49,988 nucleotides of DNA from Chlamydiota bacterium. Lineage in GTDB: Bacteria > Chlamydiota > Chlamydiia > Chlamydiales > Parachlamydiaceae. Both the position numbers and the translations under genes were made by a program. Below the pieces are notes generated by a model. The model worked only from the letters and a program-made list of their open reading frames with translations, searched no databases and was not told where the DNA came from. This document shows positions 27,616-35,787 of the stretch, in pieces (the stretch's first letter is position 1; every line of letters starts with the position of its first letter). Where the stretch lies: NCBI GenBank assembly GCA_013289325.1, contig JABDAE010000006.1:1-49988 (forward strand), given 5' to 3'.

Positions 27616-27835
27616 TGAGATTAGATTGTTGGTTGTTTTTGTACAGAAATTAGCAGAGGGCAGCGAAAGTTACCAATCTTTTCTTGAGAATGTGAAATTT
27701 AATAGGGGTCAATTTTTATGTTGTTTGTGTATAAAGTAGATTTAAATATATACTAAAAATATTAAATTTAAGTTGACTATAAATTAATTGTTTGTTAAAG
27801 TGCAAAAACTTTAACCGTAAAATTATGGAGATACT

Positions 27836-29929
27836 ATGAGCAGTCTAGTCAATTTAGCCCAAGCTTTTTCTCCTCAGGAAAGACGAGATTATATCTGCAT
27901 TGATATGCAAGCGCTTGAAGAGGAAGAAGGAGTCATTGCAAGAGAAGGTGTTTTGCATGAAAACCCATGCGCAACTTGGATTAAAGCTGATGAGGTTGTC
28001 AAAGAGTATCTCGATAAATGTCCAGCTGAGCCTTCCATTATCAGTTCGACAAATACAGCAGCTGAATTTCTTAAGAGGATTCGCGCCATCCTTGAAGATG
28101 TCACCCCACGCGTGGATCTTTTAGGCGCGACAGAAGCTCTTCGCTCGGCTGAAACAAAAATGGGAACTCCTTCCATCGTCGATAAAAATGGTTGGAAAGA
28201 TTTAAATCTGCTTACTTTAGTTGATGCGATCAATAGGACAGAAACGAAAGGAGGGCTTCTTTATTTAACCAGCATGATTCTTCGGGCGGAAGGAAATGTT
28301 CAAAAAATCAAAAATAGAAGCGCTATCATCAATTCCCTTTGTAACGATCCAATGTGCGATCCCTTTTTTGAGGATGTCCAAGAAAGATTAAAAGAACTTG
28401 GGGAAAACGAATCGGCGCTTAACAGTATGTATAACACAAAAATGTCAAGAGGAGGAAGACTCGATAGCCATAATGTCAATTATAAGACCCGCTTTGATAA
28501 GCCCATTAACGAATCTTGTACTAACGTTGTCACATTTAATTCCTACATGCAAACAGTCAATTCCGCTGCCGGATTGGCGATAACAGCTGGCTTTATCGGT
28601 GTACTCCCTATCTATTTTATGAACCGAGTGGGAATTGTCAATTTTGAAGGCTCAGAAGAGTGGCATACCATTGTGCATCGCCTCTCAGCTGTTGCTGGTG
28701 CCTTATGGGGACTAATTTCATTAACACGCAATCAACAAGTTGAAGATGGAACAGCTGCGTGGAGAGGGACAGTTTCCGCCCTTAGCGTTAAAAATGAAGC
28801 CGAATATTTTTTAGCAGATATTGAGTTGCAGCAGATTGCTCACGCAAAAATATTTAAAGTGGCAAAGTGGTTTAGAGCCTTGCAAAAGATTTATTATGCA
28901 CTTAAAGAGCATCCAGAAATTACTGAGCGCTTAGAGCATTTCCAAGTGCTGAAAGAATTTATGGAAACAGACGATAGCTCTTTAAAAGTGATCTTTAACG
29001 CCCTTTTATCCTCTACATTTAATTCAAAAGCTAAGTATCTTTTTAGAAGAGGAAATGTATTAGTTGTTTGGAATCTGTTTGAAACCCCTGAAATAAAAGA
29101 GCACTTTCGAAAAGCTAAACTAGCGGCCGATGAATTCGATATGATGAGCTCTCTTGCCCGTCTTTATAATGAAGGGAAAAAAGAAGGCGCGCCAAAGTAT
29201 TGCTTTCCAGAGATTCTAGAAGATAGAGATACACCCTATGGACTCTTTGAAGAATATTGGAATCCGGTTGTATTATTAAGTGAAAACCCCGTTGTTGTCA
29301 ATTCCATCGAACTTAACGATAAAAAACTCATCGTCACAGGTCCTAATGCCGCTGGCAAATCAACGGCAGCAAGAGCCATTGTGGGCTGTATTCTTATGAT
29401 GGAAACAGGTATTACACCAGGAACAAAAGTCATCTCAACTCTTTATGATAGTATTTTAACCTCGACTCCTACAAGCGCGCAAGATAATCCTAGAAAGGGG
29501 CTCTCCTTTTTCCAAACGCAGTGTATCACGGTTAAGGAATTCCTCGCTAAGGTAAGGAAATTTCCAGAGAGGAAATTCTTTATCTTTTTAGACGAATCTT
29601 ATAGCGGTACAGATGTAGAGGCTGGACGGCGTCTTGCAAAGAGCACCATGCGAAAATTAAGTAAGCTTGCCAATTGCAGCGTCATTTTCAATACCCACTA
29701 TGTGGACACTGTACCTCTTTTAGAAGCTGAAGGGGCCAATGTAGTGAACTTTAAAGTTTCTGTAATGGAGCCCTCCTTAAAGCCGACCTATCTTTTAACG
29801 CCTGGAATTTCCACGCAGCAAATTGGAATGGAGGTGGCAAGGCAAATAGGACTTGATGCAGATATCATAGAAGACGCTGAAGAATTATCATCAGATAGTG
29901 AATCAACAATAGACCTCTTGTGTAATTAA
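27836..29929 (+). CDS. MutS-family ATPase-domain protein with membrane segments
   Basis: 697 aa. The C-terminal third is a MutS-type ABC ATPase: Walker A TGPNAAGKST near 502, Q/signature region, Walker B FFIFLDESYSGTD near 582, and His in FNTHYVD. The N-terminal mismatch-recognition domain is absent. Hydrophobic stretches near residues 243-265 (AAGLAITAGFIGVLPIYF) and about 285-300 suggest a membrane-anchored hairpin. It is therefore not a repair MutS; it resembles membrane-bound 'MutS-like' proteins of unknown role. A GGAG ribosome site lies upstream. It is a single gene with a possible promoter at about 27773-27800 (TTGACT plus AT-rich -10). Confidence 0.85.
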   Translation: MSSLVNLAQAFSPQERRDYICIDMQALEEEEGVIAREGVLHENPCATWIKADEVVKEYLDKCPAEPSIISSTNTAAEFLKRIRAILEDVTPRVDLLGATEALRSAETKMGTPSIVDKNGWKDLNLLTLVDAINRTETKGGLLYLTSMILRAEGNVQKIKNRSAIINSLCNDPMCDPFFEDVQERLKELGENESALNSMYNTKMSRGGRLDSHNVNYKTRFDKPINESCTNVVTFNSYMQTVNSAAGLAITAGFIGVLPIYFMNRVGIVNFEGSEEWHTIVHRLSAVAGALWGLISLTRNQQVEDGTAAWRGTVSALSVKNEAEYFLADIELQQIAHAKIFKVAKWFRALQKIYYALKEHPEITERLEHFQVLKEFMETDDSSLKVIFNALLSSTFNSKAKYLFRRGNVLVVWNLFETPEIKEHFRKAKLAADEFDMMSSLARLYNEGKKEGAPKYCFPEILEDRDTPYGLFEEYWNPVVLLSENPVVVNSIELNDKKLIVTGPNAAGKSTAARAIVGCILMMETGITPGTKVISTLYDSILTSTPTSAQDNPRKGLSFFQTQCITVKEFLAKVRKFPERKFFIFLDESYSGTDVEAGRRLAKSTMRKLSKLANCSVIFNTHYVDTVPLLEAEGANVVNFKVSVMEPSLKPTYLLTPGISTQQIGMEVARQIGLDADIIEDAEELSSDSESTIDLLCN

Positions 29930-30000
29930 AGTATTCAGCATACTCTCCTCTTTCAAGAACAAAAAAATGAGAACAATATCCAAAAAGATCGAGGTATTTT

Positions 30001-30330
30001 ATGACTAACGCAGAGGCGGTGAGCCGGAGAGACGCAGAGATAATCCTAAAAACGGCAGTTGGAGACGCTAACTTGACACAATCTCTTGAACCAGAATCAT
30101 TTACAGTGGGGCGGTCCTTCACCAATCGGGAATGTCCCGCCCCACTGCAAAGTGATTCTAATTCAAGATCTTGCGCCAATTTAGCATCTCGAACTGCCGT
30201 TTCTAGGATAATTGAAAATTTGTTGTCAGATCAGGTGCTTGATGCAGCTATTGAGGTACATAGAACTTTAGGCGGTCCTGGACTATTAGAAAGCTTAATG
30301 GATGGTTGTAGGGTAGTCAATGGCTTATAG
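30001..30330 (+). pseudogene. Truncated GxxExxY-family gene carrying palindromic element 6 in frame
   Basis: The 109-aa frame reads MTNAEAVSRRDAEI, then 56 residues from the element, then IENLLSDQVLDAAIEVHRTLGG...GLLES, the conserved start of the GxxExxY family, and diverges and stops after LLES. Intact members are ~120-130 aa. Removing 168 bp restores the continuous family N-terminus. The C-terminal half is missing, joined to a transposase remnant, so the gene is broken. The ends carry inverted ACGCAGAG-rich repeats. Confidence 0.85.
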
Positions 30331-30373
30331 CCTGTTTCTCCGCGTCTCTCCGACTCTGCGTCTCTGCGTTGAG
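30008..30373. repeat. Inverted ACGCAGAG-type repeats flanking the GxxExxY gene
   Basis: Left arm about 30008-30039 (ACGCAGAGGCGG...GGAGAGACGCAGAG) is matched in inverted orientation at about 30335-30373 (CTCCGCGTCTCTCCGACTC and CTCTGCGTT). The arms lie at the start and just past the end of the broken gene, as if bounding a small mobile cassette. Confidence 0.75.
30040..30212. mobile_element. Palindromic element copy 6, inside the GxxExxY gene (TSD ATAAT)
   Basis: 163-bp core (30045-30207) of the GGGGCGG subfamily with a perfect 5-bp duplication ATAAT. It is read by its host gene on the opposite strand from the menE and menF copies and is still open. Confidence 0.95.
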
Positions 30374-30505
30374 TTCAAAATTGTAGATCCCTGCAATAAG
30401 ATTGAATCTCAAACCAAACCTTTTTCTTCGATTTCTGTATTTATCGCTTAGGATCTTGAATCTCTTTAAACTACCGATTACATTTTCATTTACCGCCCGT
30501 TTTCA
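30317..30505 (-). pseudogene. C-terminal remnant of an IS5-type transposase
   Basis: No start codon. The minus strand from about 30505 reads KRAVNENVIGSLKRFKILSD, then KYRNRRKRFGLRFNLIAGIY near 30435-30380, and NFEL, the typical C-terminus of IS5-group DDE transposases. A stop codon directly precedes it. The frame then runs on through the ACGCAGAG repeat to 30317. Nothing of the catalytic domain remains. 30506-30568 shows nothing else. Confidence 0.7.
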
Positions 30506-30568
30506 AAAGTTTCGCGTTTTATTCCGGTTAACCTTCTAAAATGTTTCGGGGATAGTATTTTGAGGCTT

Positions 30569-31537
30569 TCATATTTCTTGGGTATAATTTCTATCTCGTT
30601 TAACCCTCGCCATACGGGAATAAAGTGAGAGATTGCGGTCAAATAAAAATTGCAAAAGCAGTAAAGTATACGAAGTATGAGAGCCTAAGCTGTCATAATA
30701 GGCACTTGCGATTTGTTTGACCCTTGGCAACTTATTCCAAGGAACAGCTGGAAAATCGTGGTGCTCGTTATGATAGCCTACATTTAAATTTAAGATGTTT
30801 AACTTGCCATAATAACTTTTTGTTTCCTGATCGCCGTGTGTCAAAAAGTGCTCTTGGATCCACCTTGCCCCTAATGGATGCAGTCCGATGGAAAAAAAAA
30901 AGCTTGCAGTAAGGTAAAGAGCCGCCTTTGCTCCAAAAGCATACATATAAAGAATCATAAAGGAAATTTGCACGATGATATTGACAAGTGTCCATGGATC
31001 AAAAAGGGAGATCTCTTTTAGTCTTAGTGGCCTTAAAGCTTGAAATATAGGATATAGCAAAAGCCAAAGTGCTTTTCCAAGCATAGAGTTGTTGATCAGT
31101 TTTGCTTCCCACCGAGAGGGCATATCTGCATCCATCGCCTCAACACCTTGATGGGCATGGTGTTTGAGATGGTATTTCTGAAAAGAAACAGAACTTGGAA
31201 TTACGAGCGGAAGATTGGCGATAATACCGGCTATAGTGTTAAAGCTTCTTCTTGTAAAGAGGAGGTTATGGGAACACTCGTGGATACACACTTCTGCAGT
31301 ATGACATAAAAACGCCCCGATAAAGTAGGCAATGGGGAAGATTAACCAAAGTGGTTGGTCCCTCAGCAACACCCCAAGGATAAGCTGTAAACCCACGCTT
31401 GTTATAATAATCAGCAGCGTATAAGGATTTCTTCCAATCAACAGCCTTATCTCAGGATGCTTAGTGATAATTTCTTTGGTCCTTTTCTTATGGGGCTCAG
31501 AGTCTCCTGACCACCTGAAATCGTTAGGTTTATTCAT
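30569..31537 (-). CDS. Sphingolipid delta-4 desaturase-like (dihydroceramide desaturase) membrane enzyme
   Basis: 322 aa, about 4-6 membrane helices. The three His boxes are HECSH (86-90), HLKHH (123-127) and HNEHH (256-260). Beyond the boxes the protein follows human/yeast DEGS1-type enzymes closely: N-terminal DFRWSGDSEPHKKRTKEI-type region, FANLP-like IIANLPLVIPSSVSFQKYH, and NVGYHNEHHDFPAVPWNKLP with LYSRMAR near the end. DEGS1 inserts the 4,5-trans double bond of ceramide using O2 and cytochrome b5. It is the last gene of the ten-gene operon; its ATG overlaps the acyltransferase stop (ATGA). Confidence 0.88.
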   Translation of the reverse strand: MNKPNDFRWSGDSEPHKKRTKEIITKHPEIRLLIGRNPYTLLIIITSVGLQLILGVLLRDQPLWLIFPIAYFIGAFLCHTAEVCIHECSHNLLFTRRSFNTIAGIIANLPLVIPSSVSFQKYHLKHHAHQGVEAMDADMPSRWEAKLINNSMLGKALWLLLYPIFQALRPLRLKEISLFDPWTLVNIIVQISFMILYMYAFGAKAALYLTASFFFSIGLHPLGARWIQEHFLTHGDQETKSYYGKLNILNLNVGYHNEHHDFPAVPWNKLPRVKQIASAYYDSLGSHTSYTLLLLQFLFDRNLSLYSRMARVKRDRNYTQEI

Positions 31538-32661
31538 AATTGTTTTTCAAAAATTCTATAGGTTTTGTACATCTTTGCATCCATTAGCTTTAGCCAATTA
31601 TTCATCGCTTTATTGTCTTCTAAAATCCATGAACACTCAACAGCTAAAATCCCTTTTGCAGCCGCTTCTACGAACAAGCGCATAAACATCATGGAGCTAA
31701 GACCCATCGGTTGAAATTTTTTGCGCACCCCAAGAATAGGGATTCTCCCTTGCGTCATTATCTTCTTCATTTTTGCATAGTAAATAAATTTTAGCAAGCC
31801 GGTAGGAAACAACTTACCATCTTTTATTTTGTAGCAAACTTGATTGAGGTCAGGTAAAAATAGCGAAAAGGCGGCAACTTCACCTTTAACTTCTACAATA
31901 TAGCTTAAACTGGGAATCACAAACGATTTCATTTCATTTGCCATAAAACAAAATTCTTCATGGTTCATCGGAACAAATTCCCAATTCTTTTCCCAAGCAT
32001 CGTGATAAACAGTATAAAGGCTCTCTATTTCGTTGTGATAATCTTTTAGATTTAAGTGTCTAATTTGTATCCCTTCGCTTTCTTCTTTGGCTTTTGCAAG
32101 TTTTAAAAGCCTGTCGTGGCGCTGGCATTTTTTATCAATTATCCATGCATAAAGATCTTTTGCTTTGACTAATCCGGCTTGTTCCATAAGTGTGGGATAG
32201 TAATTTGGATTTTGCGTCATCATCACATAGGGCTTAGTGTCGAAGGCTGAAATTTGCATGCCGCAAGTATGATTTGTCGATGGGTTCATGGGGCCGCGCA
32301 AAATATCACTTCCCTGTTCCTTGGTCCAATCGCTTGCAACTTGAATAAGAGCGTTTGCAACTGCTTGGTCATCGATGCTTTCAAAAAAACCAAAATGAGC
32401 CGTTTTTTCATTGTGAAATTCGTTGTGACGGCTATCTAGAAAGGCAGCTATTCTTCCCACGCGCTTGCCATCTTTGTAGGCTATCCATTTACAAACTAAA
32501 GCATGCTTAAAAAAAGGATTTTTTACAGGATTTAAAGTGTTCTTTACTGAAATTTTTAATGGGGGCACCCAGTTATCATCTCGACTGTGCAAATCCCAAG
32601 GTAACTCGATAAAGTCATTTTCTTCTTTTTTTGTGGAAACGATTTGAATGTCTAATGACAT
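31534..32661 (-). CDS. GNAT-fold acyltransferase, candidate ceramide synthase (YghO/bCerS-like)
   Basis: 375 aa, soluble. The N-terminal part (FIELPWDLHSRDDNWVPPL, then RVGRIAAFLDSRHNEFH and FGFFE) and the GPMNPSTNHTCGM segment match the large GNAT-like family typified by E. coli YghO and the bacterial ceramide synthase described in Caulobacter. The second half holds an acyl-transferase lobe (VGEVAAFSLFLPDLNQ-type). In this operon it is the natural candidate to N-acylate the long-chain base. Family recall is good; the exact acceptor is inference. Confidence 0.78.
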   Translation of the reverse strand: MSLDIQIVSTKKEENDFIELPWDLHSRDDNWVPPLKISVKNTLNPVKNPFFKHALVCKWIAYKDGKRVGRIAAFLDSRHNEFHNEKTAHFGFFESIDDQAVANALIQVASDWTKEQGSDILRGPMNPSTNHTCGMQISAFDTKPYVMMTQNPNYYPTLMEQAGLVKAKDLYAWIIDKKCQRHDRLLKLAKAKEESEGIQIRHLNLKDYHNEIESLYTVYHDAWEKNWEFVPMNHEEFCFMANEMKSFVIPSLSYIVEVKGEVAAFSLFLPDLNQVCYKIKDGKLFPTGLLKFIYYAKMKKIMTQGRIPILGVRKKFQPMGLSSMMFMRLFVEAAAKGILAVECSWILEDNKAMNNWLKLMDAKMYKTYRIFEKQL

Positions 32662-32673
32662 AACTTTACAACC

Positions 32674-33945
32674 CTAATAATGGATTTTTTCCGCAAGTTT
32701 TTTTGCTACCACATCTTGGATGATATTAAGGGCCTCATCCATCTCATCTTTTGTAATTTGTGCCGTCATAGAAATGCGAAAGCGAAGAGATTCGTGAGGG
32801 ACTGCCGGAAATACAACAGGTTGTAAAAGAAGGCCTGCCAGCTGCATCTTGGTAGCCATTTCATAAAGAAGCTCTCGCGAAGAGCCGATGATAATAGGGA
32901 TGATTTGAGATTCAGTTTCACCTATGTTTAAACCCATCTGCACAAGTTCATTTTTAAAGTAGCGGGTATTTTCCCACATTTTATCCCTTAAGGTGCTATC
33001 TCGAGTTGCTACTTCAAGAGCTTTTATGAGTCCTGCAACAATACAGGGGGGAAGCGAGCAGGAAAACGCGTAAGGGGAGGAATAACATTTTAAATATTGA
33101 ATCGTTTCTTTATTGGCGCTGACAAACCCTCCAAGGCCGCCAAATGACTTAGAAAGAGTGCCAAAAGAGATCCCAATTTTATGCTCTAAATTAAAATGCT
33201 CAGCGATTCCTCGCCCATATTTTCCAAACATAAGCGTGGAGTGAGCATCATCTAGGTAAATAGACACATTTGGATATTGATCCGTGACTTCTATAAGTTC
33301 CGGCAGCTTCACAAGATCTCCGTCCATGGAATAGACCCCTTCCACAATGACGAGAATTCTTTTGTGTTTGTTTTTTTCTAAAATCTCATTTAAATGCTGC
33401 ATGTCATTGTGTGCGAAAAAGACCATTTTAGCGCCGGATAAAGTCCCTCCATCGATTAGACTTCGATGAATTTTATTATCCATGACGAGCAAGTCACCTT
33501 TTCTCACAAGACCTTGGATGGCACCTAAATTACCCCCAAAACCACTGGAATATAACACCGTGTCATCTTTTTGCTTAAAATGGGAGAGCATCTTGGCAAG
33601 CTTGACATGTAAATCAAAGGTCCCGGATAAGACAGGGGCGCCTGATGCGCCCATTCCATACTCTTTCAAACCTAAAGAGCACGCCTTTAGGACTTCTGGA
33701 TGAGTTGATAGCCCAAGATAATTATAAGAAGTCAGATTAATGACTCTTCTCTTTTGCCCATCTAAATTTGAGCAGATCCTTGTGACAGCAGAGGGCGCTG
33801 ATAAAAGCGGCTGCTCAAAAAAACTAAGCGTAGCGCTAATTCCGGGATCATTTACCCATGTATTAAAATAGGGTGGGGGAGTTAATATATTGGGACTTTC
33901 ATTAAAGAAAAAATCAGCCAGATCATAGTCTAAGGGGTTTTCCAC
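32674..33945 (-). CDS. Alpha-oxoamine synthase, serine-palmitoyltransferase-like
   Basis: PLP enzyme of 423 aa that condenses an amino acid with an acyl thioester and releases CO2. It starts at GTG (33945) with AAGG upstream. Key residues: His160 (stacking), Asp232/Asp233 and His235 in YLDDAHST, and PLP-Lys266 in FGTLSKSFGG; positions nearly coincide with those I recall for Sphingomonas SPT. LTSYNYLGLS and VEGVYSMDGD also resemble PKS off-loading AOS domains that accept acyl-ACP. With the ACP gene 10 bp upstream, I infer an ACP-bound acyl donor. BioF and Kbl are less likely given the context. Confidence 0.87.
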   Translation of the reverse strand: MENPLDYDLADFFFNESPNILTPPPYFNTWVNDPGISATLSFFEQPLLSAPSAVTRICSNLDGQKRRVINLTSYNYLGLSTHPEVLKACSLGLKEYGMGASGAPVLSGTFDLHVKLAKMLSHFKQKDDTVLYSSGFGGNLGAIQGLVRKGDLLVMDNKIHRSLIDGGTLSGAKMVFFAHNDMQHLNEILEKNKHKRILVIVEGVYSMDGDLVKLPELIEVTDQYPNVSIYLDDAHSTLMFGKYGRGIAEHFNLEHKIGISFGTLSKSFGGLGGFVSANKETIQYLKCYSSPYAFSCSLPPCIVAGLIKALEVATRDSTLRDKMWENTRYFKNELVQMGLNIGETESQIIPIIIGSSRELLYEMATKMQLAGLLLQPVVFPAVPHESLRFRISMTAQITKDEMDEALNIIQDVVAKKLAEKIHY

Positions 33946-33955
33946 TTAACTGCCT

Positions 33956-34219
33956 TTAAGACTTTTTATCCATAAATTCTACGAATTTATCTGCTAGTTG
34001 ATCAAGCGTTGTAATATTAGCAAGTTCTGCGCGCGGTATTTTGATGTTAAGTTCTCTCATTGATGTCGAGACTACTTCAATAATATCAAGGCTATTGGCG
34101 CCATAGTCTTTCATCGGTTTAGATGGATCTAGATCATCTTCTTTTAGATCTTCCAGATTATCCATTAATTTTCTTTTGATGACTGCAATCACATCACCTT
34201 TACTTATCGTTTTTGTCAT
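33956..34219 (-). CDS. Acyl carrier protein (AcpK-like)
   Basis: 87 aa. The phosphopantetheine attachment Ser43 is in the motif DYGANSLDIIEVV. The wording resembles the free-standing ACPs of beta-branching cassettes (AcpK: LGANSVD) rather than housekeeping AcpP (DSLDTVELV). Good GGAG ribosome site. It lies between the enoyl reductase and the oxoamine synthase, and likely carries the intermediates of this operon. Confidence 0.9.
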   Translation of the reverse strand: MTKTISKGDVIAVIKRKLMDNLEDLKEDDLDPSKPMKDYGANSLDIIEVVSTSMRELNIKIPRAELANITTLDQLADKFVEFMDKKS

Positions 34220-34235
34220 AATGTATCTCCAATGG

Positions 34236-35036
34236 TTATTTTTCTTTCATATAGCGAAGTAAGGAATTATCGCGAAAGGGCATTCCTCTATCAATAGTAA
34301 TTACCTGTCCATTCATCGCGTTGAGTAACCCCGAGCAAAGCGCAAATACAGCATCGCCGCACTCTTCTGGTTTAAGTATAGTTTCTTCCGGTAAACCATT
34401 TTCTTTTAAAAAATCGATAAATCCCTGTCCAAAAATTAATTGAAAAGATTCCGTATTCACCGGACCAAATCTCACTACGTTGACAGTGCTACCTTCTTGT
34501 TGAAGGTGGACAGCCATGTACCTACCAAAAAACTCTAATAATGCCTTTGAAGCCGCAACAAAATCGTAGCCTTGGTAAAAGTGATCTGGGCCATCGCTTG
34601 AGATGCCAAGGACCTTCCCAGGGTATTTTCCAAAAAACGATTTGATCAATTGGGTATATTCTACCATAGGCCATGTGGAATAATCTAAAGTTTTATAAAA
34701 ACTTTGTTTTTTATAATCTTGTAAATTTTTTGGGCTTTGTGCAAATGCCACATTGGACACGAAAATATCAATTTTTGATTCTTTTTCTTTAATCGAATTT
34801 AATAGCGCTTTAGTATCTTCGGTGACACTCGCATCAGCTTGGATGAGCTGAGGCCTTGGCGCTTGTAGCTTATCAAAAGCTTCGTATAATGACTTAAAAT
34901 CATCATCTGCGCCCCACTTGTACGTTAGATATGTGCGTGCCGAAGCTTTGCCAAAGTTTAATGCGGAAGCTAGCCCAATGCCTTTAGTGCCGCCTGTGAT
35001 AAGCACTACTTGATCTGACATGTCAATTTTTATCAT
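34236..35036 (-). CDS. SDR-family enoyl-ACP reductase (FabL/FabI-like)
   Basis: 266 aa. The Rossmann motif is TGGTKGIG. The catalytic pair is Tyr-x6-Lys (YDFVAASKALLEF), the spacing of FabI and FabL enoyl reductases, not the Tyr-x3-Lys of ketoreductases; the following helix (LLEFFGRYMAVHLQ) resembles FabL. It should reduce the 2-enoyl intermediate left after beta-branching. AGGA lies 8 bases before the ATG at 35036, which overlaps the end of the PksI-like gene; a second ATG at 35021 is possible. Confidence 0.82.
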   Translation of the reverse strand: MIKIDMSDQVVLITGGTKGIGLASALNFGKASARTYLTYKWGADDDFKSLYEAFDKLQAPRPQLIQADASVTEDTKALLNSIKEKESKIDIFVSNVAFAQSPKNLQDYKKQSFYKTLDYSTWPMVEYTQLIKSFFGKYPGKVLGISSDGPDHFYQGYDFVAASKALLEFFGRYMAVHLQQEGSTVNVVRFGPVNTESFQLIFGQGFIDFLKENGLPEETILKPEECGDAVFALCSGLLNAMNGQVITIDRGMPFRDNSLLRYMKEK

Positions 35037-35787
35037 CTGATGATCCTAAATAAAAATCATTAATTCGTTTTTTTGTTTCGGGAAAAGAAAAACTCAAACG
35101 ATGCATCAAATCTTCTTGGACTCTAGCTTCAATCAGCAGTTTTTTTTTCCTTGCGCTAAGAGTATATTTTAACAAATGTATCGACTCTAAATTGTTTTGA
35201 GAAATTTGTAAAGCGATATCATACGCTTTTTTGACCACTTCCTCTTTTGGAAGGATATAATTAATGTGGGTTGACATCTCATTTAAATGCCTACCTTTGT
35301 AGCGCTTGCCGGTAAACATCATTTCATTGGCAAGAAAGCTCCCAAAAAGATCTTGTAATAAAGTCGTTGCTCCCATTCCTGGCGTAAAGCCAAGTGTCAT
35401 AAATGTGACGCCATACCAACTTTCCCTTGCGGCTATGACAATATCGGAACAGGCTGCAAGCATAAGTCCGCCGCCAATGGCATGTCCCTCCATGGCCGAT
35501 ATAATGGGAAATGGCGCATTGACTAATTTTTCGCTAATAAGGAGATCTTTGACGTGCATTTGACCTTTTGCAAGACCTAAGAGCTGTTTTTTATCGGCGC
35601 CGCATGAAAAAACTTCGGAAAGGCCTTGTAGAATCATCACTTTGGGCTTACATGCATAGATTTCATCGATCCCTTCCATCAAATCTGCAATGAATTCATC
35701 GGAGAAGATATTTTTTCGTTCAATATCATTCATCTTAAGGGTAGCAATGCCATCATCGCCTATAGTTATCTGAACTTTTTTATTCAT
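35023..35787 (-). CDS. PksI-like enoyl-CoA hydratase-fold decarboxylase (ECH2)
   Basis: 254-aa crotonase-fold protein. The oxyanion-hole segments FSCGADKKQLLGLA near 60 and AMEGHAIGGGLMLAACSDIVIAA near 98 are intact. VTFMTLGFTPGMGAT near 126 closely matches the PksI/ECH2 signature, the enzyme that decarboxylates 3-methylglutaconyl-ACP in beta-branching. No catalytic Glu pair of true hydratases is evident. It overlaps its neighbours on both sides (8 and 14 bp). Confidence 0.83.
   Translation of the reverse strand: MNKKVQITIGDDGIATLKMNDIERKNIFSDEFIADLMEGIDEIYACKPKVMILQGLSEVFSCGADKKQLLGLAKGQMHVKDLLISEKLVNAPFPIISAMEGHAIGGGLMLAACSDIVIAARESWYGVTFMTLGFTPGMGATTLLQDLFGSFLANEMMFTGKRYKGRHLNEMSTHINYILPKEEVVKKAYDIALQISQNNLESIHLLKYTLSARKKKLLIEARVQEDLMHRLSFSFPETKKRINDFYLGSSDDKN

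Noticed and set aside
27836-29929. DNA mismatch repair MutS or MutS2
   Set aside because: No mismatch-recognition, clamp or Smr domain; hydrophobic helices are present instead.
34236-35036. A second ketoreductase
   Set aside because: The catalytic Tyr and Lys are separated by six residues, the enoyl-reductase spacing, not three.
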